The notes below the pieces were generated by a model. It saw only the letters and a program-made list of their open reading frames with translations. It did no database searches and was not told the origin of the DNA. A DNA stretch of 52,467 nucleotides from a virus, in the IMG/VR virus record IMGVR_UViG_3300009370_000040, positions 1 to 52,467 of that record, one strand, 5' to 3'. How positions within the stretch are numbered: position 1 is the stretch's first letter; the number at the start of each line of letters is the position of its first letter. Positions 38,284 to 44,952 of this stretch are shown here, piece by piece. A program made the translations under genes and the position numbers.

Positions 38284-38688
38284 ATGTCTGATGATCTTAT
38301 GAAGCATATTAGAAGAGAAGATCCTGTGGGATTTAGATCTGCGGTTCATGATGTCCTAAACTCTAAGGTATTTGACGCATTGGAACTTAAAAAAGTTGAA
38401 GCCGCTACTGAGTATTTGGATCAAGAAGAACAAGAAGAAGTTGTGGAGGGTCGAGCCGAAATCGGCGACGATCATAGAGAAGCACAGCGCAAGGCTATGC
38501 ATGGTGCGAACGATGGTGCGTTGAAGAGTGGAATGATTAATCGTACCGTCCACAGAACGGTACAAAATAACATCACAGCCGGTCATCATGATTCTGATAA
38601 TCCAAATCGACAGCCGAGAATGGGGCGCCACCAACACCTAATCCAGCAGGCCCGTCGAGCGGCCCGCCCACCGTCACTAGAAAAATAA
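38284..38688 (+). CDS. Small prohead core protein (gp67/gp68 position)
   Basis: A 134-residue protein between the portal and the protease genes, where T4 has core genes 67 and 68. The N-terminal half ('PVGFRSAVHDVLNSKVFDAL' then 'ELKKVEAATEYLDQEEQEE') fits short phage core proteins: helical, charged, with a short acidic run. The C-terminal half is rich in His, Arg and Asn with a basic end, unlike the acidic N-terminus. In T4 such proteins shape the scaffold and are cut by gp21. The exact equivalence to 67 or 68 is not resolved. Confidence 0.65.
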   Translation: MSDDLMKHIRREDPVGFRSAVHDVLNSKVFDALELKKVEAATEYLDQEEQEEVVEGRAEIGDDHREAQRKAMHGANDGALKSGMINRTVHRTVQNNITAGHHDSDNPNRQPRMGRHQHLIQQARRAARPPSLEK

Positions 38689-38700
38689 GGACTATAACAA

Positions 38701-40392
38701 ATGGCAAAAACATTTACTAAATTCAGAAGTGATCTTGACGAAGATATTTTAAGTCTCTTGGAAGATGATGAAACTGAACTCAAGGTTCAGGCTAAGACAC
38801 CAGGTGTGGCTGCTAGTCTTCCTACGGACGAGGATGAATTGGAAGATGATGATTATGCCGAATGGGAAACCGTAGATGCAATTCCTCAGACATATGTTAG
38901 AGGTAAGAATGGTACAGTAACTCATCATGATGAGGGTGTGGGACAAAAAGGTGCAGAGATTCCAGAAGCCGAAATGGCAGAGGATTTAGATGAAGCCGAT
39001 GAAATTTCGGAGGTACTTAATCAAGATGATATACATGAACCTGGGTCAAGGGCAAATCAAGACACCAAGACTCTTGAACTTAATGATAGAATTCGCCAAC
39101 GTTCTCCGGAATACCGTAGGGAGCAGGCGGCCAAGAAGAAAAGGCGGGATGCTGAACGGGCCGCAGAGAAGGCCGATCCAGGAGGAATCAAACGAGGCAA
39201 TGCTGAGAGACTTGCCAAGGCGAAGGCCGACGCGGCTCGCCGCAAGAAGGAGCGCCTAGCAGCAAAAAAGTCTGGTAAGGAAGTACCATCCCCTTATACT
39301 GCTCATGCTGGGACTGACCGGGCCCGCCCCGCTGCGCCGAGAAAATCTAGGGCCGGGCTGGCCAGCGACTACACCCCCGACAATCATGGGGAGGCTCTTG
39401 ATGAGACAGATAGCCTGCACCCCGACGACCTAAAACGTGTTAACAAAACTCATCCAGGTAGCCCTCAATCTCGGGCCAAAACACGGGCCGAATATGATGC
39501 TCCACGGACCAGGGGTGATGTGGGGGACGATATTAATAGAGCAAAAGAAATTAAACGCTTAAAAGCAGCACGAAGAGCCCGCGAGTTGGCATCTGATTAC
39601 ACCCCCGACCATGGGGAGACTCTCGGTGAAGAGGAAACCATCAATGAACTTTCCAAGAAGACATTGGCCAGCTATATTCAAAAGGCTGTCGGTGATATAG
39701 GTGTTAACAATCGAGTCAAAGGGCATCGAGGCGGGGTGAGTAGGGGAGTGGAAATGGCCACAGGCAAAACTGCTCCTAAGGGCCCAAGCAATAAAAGAAT
39801 TAACCGAGAATTACTAAATCGTAACGCAGGGGTTGCTCAGGCTCTCAAAAAATTACTTAAACAAGGAGATGAGATCCTTGATCATGATGAAACATTTGCA
39901 GAAGCAAATGAGGTAATTTTCACCAAAAAAGAAAAAAAGGCCGCAGCCAAAAGAGCAAAAAAGAATAGAAAGACTCGGGCAGATAAAAGAAAGGCCAATG
40001 AACCTGATGATTCTGATTATGATAAGGGAAATTATCCTGGATACTGGGGCCGCAAGCCAGATGGTTCACCTGCGGACGAAGATTATCACCCAAGCTTTAA
40101 AGAATTTCGAGATAGTTTTAAAGAAGAGCCTGTGTATGAAAATGTAATGGACAGCCTAAAGAAGATTGTTTCTAGGAATCAAAAATCAAGCCTGACCTTT
40201 GAGGATGGAACGGGAACTGATGTTGATCCAAAACAGGCAACTAATATTTTGCAAGTATATGGTGCGCTTAGTAAAAATAATCAACCTAAAATGGCTGCTA
40301 TGATAGCTAAAGATGGTGCGGGATTTTCTAAGGCATTAAGTTTCGCCCAATCTCATGATGGTGAGTCTCATCTCGCCACAACCGAACTTTAA
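38701..40392 (+). CDS. Large charged prohead-core/internal head protein
   Basis: A 563-residue protein in the core block between the small core gene and protease gp21; T4 has no protein this long here. The N-terminus is acidic. Residues about 129-195 are an Ala/Lys/Arg-rich helix ('KKKRRDAERAAEKADPGG', 'AERLAKAKADAARRKKERL') and another basic run lies near residues 410-435. A 14-residue tag of the type 'SDYTPDNHGEALDE' occurs twice (nt about 39364 and 39592). The C-terminal ~80 residues ('MDSLKKIVSRNQKSSLTFED', then 'KALSFAQSHDG') look like a compact conserved domain of marine T4-like core proteins. A scaffold or internal DNA-binding head protein processed by gp21 is the best reading. It is followed by gp21 after 19 bases. 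Confidence 0.62.
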   Translation: MAKTFTKFRSDLDEDILSLLEDDETELKVQAKTPGVAASLPTDEDELEDDDYAEWETVDAIPQTYVRGKNGTVTHHDEGVGQKGAEIPEAEMAEDLDEADEISEVLNQDDIHEPGSRANQDTKTLELNDRIRQRSPEYRREQAAKKKRRDAERAAEKADPGGIKRGNAERLAKAKADAARRKKERLAAKKSGKEVPSPYTAHAGTDRARPAAPRKSRAGLASDYTPDNHGEALDETDSLHPDDLKRVNKTHPGSPQSRAKTRAEYDAPRTRGDVGDDINRAKEIKRLKAARRARELASDYTPDHGETLGEEETINELSKKTLASYIQKAVGDIGVNNRVKGHRGGVSRGVEMATGKTAPKGPSNKRINRELLNRNAGVAQALKKLLKQGDEILDHDETFAEANEVIFTKKEKKAAAKRAKKNRKTRADKRKANEPDDSDYDKGNYPGYWGRKPDGSPADEDYHPSFKEFRDSFKEEPVYENVMDSLKKIVSRNQKSSLTFEDGTGTDVDPKQATNILQVYGALSKNNQPKMAAMIAKDGAGFSKALSFAQSHDGESHLATTEL

Positions 40393-40411
40393 ATTTTAGA
40401 GAGTATCCAAA

Positions 40412-41059
40412 ATGAAACTTATAACAGAACATATAGAAGACATCGAATATATCGTAGAAGAATCTGCCGGTGAAAAGAATCATTTCATCAAAGGGATTTT
40501 TATGCAAGCTGAACAGAAAAACCGAAATGGTCGAGTGTATCCTATATCCACTTTAAGAAAAGAAGTAAAGCGATATGGTGATACATATGTTAAAAATAAT
40601 CGAGCATTTGGTGAACTTGGGCATCCAGATGGACCAACTATTAATCTTGAACGAGTTTCACACATGATTACAAGCCTCGAAGAAGATGGCTATAACAACT
40701 TTATTGGCAAAGCAAAGGTTATGAATACGCCTAATGGAAATATTGTAAAGAATTTGATGAAAGAGGGCGCCAAGTTAGGTGTATCTTCACGCGGCATGGG
40801 TTCTTTAAAGTCCTTGGGGGGATCAAATATTGTACAAGATGATTTCTATCTTGCAACTGCCGCAGATATTGTTGCAGACCCTTCTGCTCCAAATGCATTC
40901 GTTGAAGGCATCATGGAAGGAAAGGAATGGGTCTGGGACAATGGACGTTTGAAAGAGCAGGAAATTTCCAATTATAAAAGAACAATTGACACCACACCTC
41001 AAAAGCAGTTAGAAGAGCGAAAGTTAGAAATTTTTAAGGATTTTCTTTCAAAATTATAA
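40412..41059 (+). CDS. gp21: Prohead core protein and protease gp21
   Basis: A 215-residue serine protease (T4 gp21 is 212) of the herpesvirus-assemblin-like prohead protease clan. It matures the scaffold and capsid proteins and finally digests itself. The catalytic set can be placed: H71 in 'FGELGHPDGP', S125 or S126 in 'LGVSSRGMG', and D152 in 'ATAADIVADPSAPNAFV'. 'QAEQKNRNGRVYPISTLRKE' is the usual N-terminal marker. The gene sits between the core gene and scaffold gp22, as in T4. Confidence 0.94.
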   Translation: MKLITEHIEDIEYIVEESAGEKNHFIKGIFMQAEQKNRNGRVYPISTLRKEVKRYGDTYVKNNRAFGELGHPDGPTINLERVSHMITSLEEDGYNNFIGKAKVMNTPNGNIVKNLMKEGAKLGVSSRGMGSLKSLGGSNIVQDDFYLATAADIVADPSAPNAFVEGIMEGKEWVWDNGRLKEQEISNYKRTIDTTPQKQLEERKLEIFKDFLSKL

Positions 41060-41063
41060 AAAT

Positions 41064-41086
41064 GATAAATAGAGATAGAATAAATA
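41064..41086 (+). promoter_or_regulatory. Tandem late-promoter-like motifs upstream of gp22
   Basis: GATAAATA (41064-41071) and AATAAATA (41079-41086) both differ from TATAAATA only at the first base. The second lies 22 bases from the gp22 ATG, the usual spacing in this window. Between and beyond them GAGATA/TATCTC can form a short dyad (41072-41090). Confidence 0.55.
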
Positions 41087-41108
41087 TCTCACTTTAGGAG
41101 AACTGAAC

Positions 41109-42341
41109 ATGGCAACTCAAACAGAAATCTTACAAGAAGGGGAACTTGTTACTGAGGCGGGTGTGGCTACCCCCGGAAACTCTTCCTTTCCTAGAGAAGG
41201 CTCAACCCCAGGGAAAGCAAATGCTCCCAAGGCAAAGGCTAAGGTTGGACCACTTCCTCCTGTTACGACAGATCCTGAAGTGAGAAATAAGGATGCTGCT
41301 AAGGTTGCACATCAAACTAAAAAGGCCGCTGAGCCACAAGATGCCAAAAAGACTGGCGACCAAACAGCGGATAAGTTAAAAGAAGATGAAGATCATGATG
41401 GTGCCGAGTTGGTAGAGGGTGAAGATGTTCCTCTCACTAAAGCTGGCATGGCCATGGCCATTTTCGACGCACTACGCGAAATGGATAAAGATGATTTGGA
41501 AGCTTCTTTTGGTAATATTGTAAATGCTATCTACGAGCAGCCAGAAGAAGAAGAAGATATTGATGTTTCTGAAATCGAAGAAGAGGTTGCTGAAGATCGA
41601 CAGCCACGATATATTTCAGCCGAAGATATTGACCTTTCTGATGATTTAGGTGCAATGACACAAGACGAAGACCTGTCGGAAGAGTTTAAGGGTAAGGCTA
41701 AAATCATTTTTGAAAGTGCTGTTGTTGCTAAGGTTAATGAAGAGATTGATCGACTTGAGGAAGATTATCGAGCAGAGTTGGTTGAGGCCATTCAAACAAT
41801 TTCTGAAGATCTTTCAAAGAAGGCCGATGATTATCTGACTTATGTAGTCAAGGAATGGATGGAAGAAAATGAATTGGCTGTTGAACGCGGTCTCAAGACT
41901 GAGGTTACAGAAGATTTCATTCAAGGGCTAAAGGATTTGTTCCAAGAACATTATATCGATCTTCCTGAAGAACAAGTAAATGTTGCAGAGGCTTTGGCTG
42001 ATAAGGTAGATACTCTAGAAGCCGCTCTAAACGAAGCCATTGAATCTAACATTGAACTCAATAACGGACTTAGCGATTATAAGAAATTTGAGGTGTTAGC
42101 AGACCTTTCTGATGGTTTGGCTGATACTGAAATTGAAAAACTCCGCAGTCTTGCTGAAGGGGTTGAGTATGAAGACGAAGATCAATATACAGCGAATTTA
42201 ATGACCATACGAGATAATTATTTTCCAAAAGCGCCGCGAGAAAGTATCGAAGAGACAGTCGAGGAAGGTGGTCTTCTAAATGAAGATATTTCCCCAGTTA
42301 TGGCTGCCTATTCAAATGCACTAAAAAGAACTACCAAATAA
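41109..42341 (+). CDS. gp22: Prohead core scaffold protein gp22
   Basis: A 410-residue highly acidic protein directly upstream of the major capsid gene, the place of T4 gp22 (269 residues), the main scaffold of the prohead. The first ~90 residues are a Pro/Ala/Lys linker. The remainder is a long acidic helical region ('EEEEDIDVSEIEEEVAEDRQ', 'IIFESAVVAKVNEEIDRLEE') ending in a segment typical of gp22 ('SNIELNNGLSDYKKFEVLAD', 'MAAYSNALKRTTK'). It is expected to be degraded by gp21 during maturation. AGGAGA lies before the ATG. The TAA is embedded in the gp23 late-promoter motif. Confidence 0.9.
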   Translation: MATQTEILQEGELVTEAGVATPGNSSFPREGSTPGKANAPKAKAKVGPLPPVTTDPEVRNKDAAKVAHQTKKAAEPQDAKKTGDQTADKLKEDEDHDGAELVEGEDVPLTKAGMAMAIFDALREMDKDDLEASFGNIVNAIYEQPEEEEDIDVSEIEEEVAEDRQPRYISAEDIDLSDDLGAMTQDEDLSEEFKGKAKIIFESAVVAKVNEEIDRLEEDYRAELVEAIQTISEDLSKKADDYLTYVVKEWMEENELAVERGLKTEVTEDFIQGLKDLFQEHYIDLPEEQVNVAEALADKVDTLEAALNEAIESNIELNNGLSDYKKFEVLADLSDGLADTEIEKLRSLAEGVEYEDEDQYTANLMTIRDNYFPKAPRESIEETVEEGGLLNEDISPVMAAYSNALKRTTK

Positions 42342-42344
42342 ATA
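42337..42344 (+). promoter_or_regulatory. Late promoter for the major capsid gene
   Basis: AATAAATA, one mismatch from TATAAATA, containing the gp22 TAA stop (42339-42341) and lying 28 bases before the gp23 ATG. AAGGAG at 42357-42362 is the ribosome site. Confidence 0.6.
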
Positions 42345-42372
42345 GGTATCACAAACAAGGAGAAACAAATAA

Positions 42373-43785
42373 ATGCTTCTTTCTGAAGAACTTCAAAATA
42401 AATGGCAGCCAGTTCTCGACCATGAGTCTCAAGAGCCGATTACAGACCCACTAAAGAGATCCGTGACTGCTACCCTCCTCGAAAACCAGGAGCAGGCTCT
42501 TCTATCCGGTCAGGCCGGTGAAGGGCGTGGTCTTCTTTCCGAGTCCCCCATAAACGTAACCGGCGGCTCTACAGATGCTGGTGTTGGTGTTGATAACTAC
42601 GATCCCGTTCTTATCAGCCTAGTTCGACGCGCAATGCCTAATCTTATTGCGTATGACATTTGTGGTGTGCAGCCAATGACAGGTCCAACCGGCCTCATCT
42701 TTGCAATGCGTGCCTCTTATGCAAACACCACAAGCCGTAGTCCAGGTGATGGTGTAAATAACTTTGGTCCTCGGCCTGATCCAAATGCTGGACCGAGTGG
42801 TTCTGCGACCTCGCCGTCTGAAGCCTTGTACTGGGAAGCCAACACGGCCTTCTCTGGTGCTGGAACTCATACTGGCCAGGCTGCTAATGTTGCCAGTTCA
42901 ACTACTGGTACTAGCATGTCCACATCTAGTGCAGAGGAGCTAACTGGTGATGCATTTCCTCAGATGGGCTTCGTCATCGACAAGGTGTCTGTTACTGCTG
43001 GTTCCCGCGCACTCAAGGCTGAATACAGCATTGAGCTTGCACAAGACTTGAAGGCAATTCATGGTCTTGATGCAGAGACTGAGCTTGCGAACATTCTTTC
43101 GGCTGAAATTCTTGCAGAAATCAACCGTGAAGTTGTTCGTACTGTTGTCCGACAAGCCAGAGAGGGTGGGCAGCAAGGTCTTGCTTCGGCTGGCACATTC
43201 AACCTTGATGTTGATGCAAATGGTCGTTGGAGTGTTGAGAAGTTCAAGGGTCTCATGTTCCAGATTGAACGTGAAGCAAATATGATTGCTAGGGATACTC
43301 GTCGCGGCAAGGGGAACATCATTATTTGTTCCTCAGACGTTGCGTCTGCTCTTAGCATGACAGGTTCACTTGACCATGCTCCGGCACTCAAGGACAACCT
43401 GAACGTTGACGATACTGGCAATACCTTTGCTGGTGTTCTAAACGGCAAGTATAAGGTTTATATCGATCCTTATCACCTCGGTAGCGCGCCTGCTACAGCT
43501 TCCCTCGGTGGCTTTACGTCACACACCGACTATGCTGTTGTTGGTTATCGTGGGTCTTCGGCCTATGATGCTGGTCTGTTCTATTGCCCATATGTTCCGC
43601 TCCAGATGGTGCGTGCAGTTGGCGAGAATGACTTCCAGCCAAAGATTGGATTCAAGACTCGGTATGGCCTTGTCAACAATCCTTTCGCGACCGAAAATGG
43701 ATTGGGCGCGATTGATGCGACTAATCCAGGTAGCGCAGATCAGAACATCTACTATCGTAGACTTTTGATCACAAACCTACTCTAA
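42373..43785 (+). CDS. gp23: Major capsid protein gp23
   Basis: A 470-residue homologue of T4 gp23 (521), the HK97-fold hexamer protein. 'LQNKWQPVLDHESQEPI', 'VRRAMPNLIAYDICGVQPM' then 'TGPTGLIFAMRA', 'AEYSIELAQDLKAIHGLDAE' and 'GNIIICSSDVASALSM' are diagnostic. The N-terminal propeptide ends in a gp21-type site, L55-S56-E57 before S58 ('GLLSESPINVTGG'), aligned with the T4 cleavage after E65 ('FLTEAEIGG'). The shorter length is mainly in the insertion-domain region. Codons look more GC-rich at third positions than in neighbouring genes, as expected for the most expressed virion gene. A strong terminator follows within 30 bases. Confidence 0.97.
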   Translation: MLLSEELQNKWQPVLDHESQEPITDPLKRSVTATLLENQEQALLSGQAGEGRGLLSESPINVTGGSTDAGVGVDNYDPVLISLVRRAMPNLIAYDICGVQPMTGPTGLIFAMRASYANTTSRSPGDGVNNFGPRPDPNAGPSGSATSPSEALYWEANTAFSGAGTHTGQAANVASSTTGTSMSTSSAEELTGDAFPQMGFVIDKVSVTAGSRALKAEYSIELAQDLKAIHGLDAETELANILSAEILAEINREVVRTVVRQAREGGQQGLASAGTFNLDVDANGRWSVEKFKGLMFQIEREANMIARDTRRGKGNIIICSSDVASALSMTGSLDHAPALKDNLNVDDTGNTFAGVLNGKYKVYIDPYHLGSAPATASLGGFTSHTDYAVVGYRGSSAYDAGLFYCPYVPLQMVRAVGENDFQPKIGFKTRYGLVNNPFATENGLGAIDATNPGSADQNIYYRRLLITNLL

Positions 43786-43803
43786 TACAGTAAGTTTGTC
43801 GCA

Positions 43804-43842
43804 ATAAAAAAAGGGCATCCTCTTCGGGGGGTGCCCTTTTTT
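43804..43842 (+). terminator. Intrinsic terminator after gp23 with C(UUCG)G loop
   Basis: An A-run, then GGGCATCCTC (43813-43822) pairs with GGGGGTGCCC (43827-43836) closing a UUCG tetraloop (43823-43826), followed by TTTTTT to 43842. The stem is 10 bp with two G-U pairs, and the A-run/T-run could extend it. It is the only clear intrinsic terminator in the window and separates the capsid transcript from the tube-like gene. Confidence 0.93.
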
Positions 43843-43852
43843 AGGTTTGTGT

Positions 43853-43860
43853 TATAAATA
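43853..43860 (+). promoter_or_regulatory. T4-type late promoter for the tube-like gene
   Basis: Exact TATAAATA eleven bases after the terminator and 18 bases before the ATG at 43879; AAGGAG at 43868-43873 is the ribosome site. Confidence 0.78.
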
Positions 43861-43878
43861 TAGATATAAGGAGATATT

Positions 43879-44388
43879 ATGCCAGAGCCGACTAATAAAA
43901 ATTTTCTATCCCCCGTTGGATTTAGATTTTCAATCGAACGCTTACCTCATGTCAATTGGTTTGCTCAATCCACAAATTTACCTGGAGTCACTTTAGGTAG
44001 AATTGATATGCCGACCCCTTTTGTCGATGTAAATGTTCCAGGAGATAAGTTAGATTTTGAAGATCTAAACATTAGATTTAAAGTAGACGAAGACTTGAAA
44101 AATTGGGAAGAAATTCAAAAGTGGATTTTTGGTTTAGGTTTTCCTGAAAGCTTCGATCAGTATGACAATTTGATTGATTCTGCCCGGCCGGGTCAAGATG
44201 CAAGATATTCTGATGCCACAATGCACATCTTAAATAGCAACATGAATCTAAATTATGAGGTACACTTTAGAGATTTATATCCAACCTCTGTATCATCTTT
44301 ACAGTTTGATTCTACCGTTAGTGATATTGATTATGTTACTGCGGATGCTACCTTTCGTTATCTTTTATATGAATATAAAAAGGTATGA
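43879..44388 (+). CDS. Tail-tube-like / tail completion protein downstream of gp23
   Basis: A 169-residue all-beta protein. 'FLSPVGFRFSIERLPHVNWF', then 'AQSTNLPGVTLGRIDMPTPF' and 'VPGDKLDFEDLNIRFKVDED' match the tube/terminator fold of small proteins in marine T4-like phages, and the C-terminal 'DATFRYLLYEYKKV' completes it. Marine T4-like genomes carry such a gene after 23; labels for it vary between gp3 (tail completion) and tube-like proteins. It differs clearly from gp19 at 36090, so it is not a recent copy. Separate regulation by its own late promoter between a terminator and the uvsY promoter marks it as a single-gene unit. Structural function is likely; which T4 gene it replaces is uncertain. 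Confidence 0.75.
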   Translation: MPEPTNKNFLSPVGFRFSIERLPHVNWFAQSTNLPGVTLGRIDMPTPFVDVNVPGDKLDFEDLNIRFKVDEDLKNWEEIQKWIFGLGFPESFDQYDNLIDSARPGQDARYSDATMHILNSNMNLNYEVHFRDLYPTSVSSLQFDSTVSDIDYVTADATFRYLLYEYKKV

Positions 44389-44400
44389 TTCGTTTTCCCC

Positions 44401-44428
44401 TTGACAAAGTGTGATTTCGTGCTATAAT
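44401..44428 (+). promoter_or_regulatory. Sigma-70-type promoter with extended -10 for uvsY
   Basis: TTGACA (44401-44406) and TATAAT (44423-44428), both perfect consensus hexamers, 16 bases apart, with TGC directly before the -10 (TGn extension). It reads toward uvsY, whose ATG is 31 bases downstream. This is the strongest host-type promoter in the window and would not require gp55. Confidence 0.85.
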
Positions 44429-44459
44429 AAGTATAATTATATCATTGGAGCGGTGCAAT

Positions 44460-44903
44460 ATGAAGATGGAAGAAATTGAAGAGGCATGGTCTAACGATTG
44501 TGGTATGGATGATACTGAACTAGATATGGAATCTATTAAGATTCCTCAGTTGCACAATAAGTATCTTAAAATCTATAACCGTGAAAATATTCTGCTTCGT
44601 AAAATGAAATACTCCCATAAACAATTGGAGCGAGATAAGTTTGAATACTATTCGGGTAAAATGGATCAATCTGAGTTGGAAGATCGCGACTGGAAACAAT
44701 TTGACCATCGCCTTCTAAAGCAAGATGTTCCTAGGTATATGGAAAGTGATGTTGATTTGATCAACGTTTTAATTAAGCTCGATCAACAACAAAGTAAAGT
44801 TGATTATCTTAAAGCTATTATATCATCAATCAATAACCGAAGCTTTAACATCAATAATGCTATTAAGTGGCGCCAATTTATAAACGGAATAGGTCAACTG
44901 TAA
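44460..44903 (+). CDS. uvsY: UvsY recombination mediator
   Basis: A 147-residue homologue of T4 UvsY (137), the mediator that loads UvsX recombinase onto gp32-coated single-stranded DNA. The pattern 'IPQLHNKYLKIYNRENILLR' then 'KLERD'-like charged helix with 'KFEYYSGKMDQSELEDRDWK', and the C-terminal 'IISSINNRSFNINNAIKWRQ' then 'FINGIGQL', is diagnostic. I choose the ATG at 44460 (GGAG at 44447-44450) rather than the TTG at 44445, which would start on the ribosome site itself. It is transcribed from the consensus promoter just upstream. Confidence 0.9.
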   Translation: MKMEEIEEAWSNDCGMDDTELDMESIKIPQLHNKYLKIYNRENILLRKMKYSHKQLERDKFEYYSGKMDQSELEDRDWKQFDHRLLKQDVPRYMESDVDLINVLIKLDQQQSKVDYLKAIISSINNRSFNINNAIKWRQFINGIGQL

Positions 44904-44908
44904 AACAT

Positions 44909-44923
44909 CTACATTATATGTAG
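44909..44923 (+). promoter_or_regulatory. Short dyad between uvsY and uvsW
   Basis: CTACAT-TAT-ATGTAG is a perfect 6-base inverted repeat with a 3-base centre in the 49-base gap. It could be a protein-binding site or a weak hairpin ahead of the uvsW start. No function is evident. Confidence 0.35.
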
Positions 44924-44952
44924 TATAACGCAAGCAGTAGAAAGTTATCCAA

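Noticed and set aside
43059-43448. 129-codon - strand frame opposite gp23
   Set aside because: A product of the biased codon use of gp23; gp23 identity is certain on the + strand.
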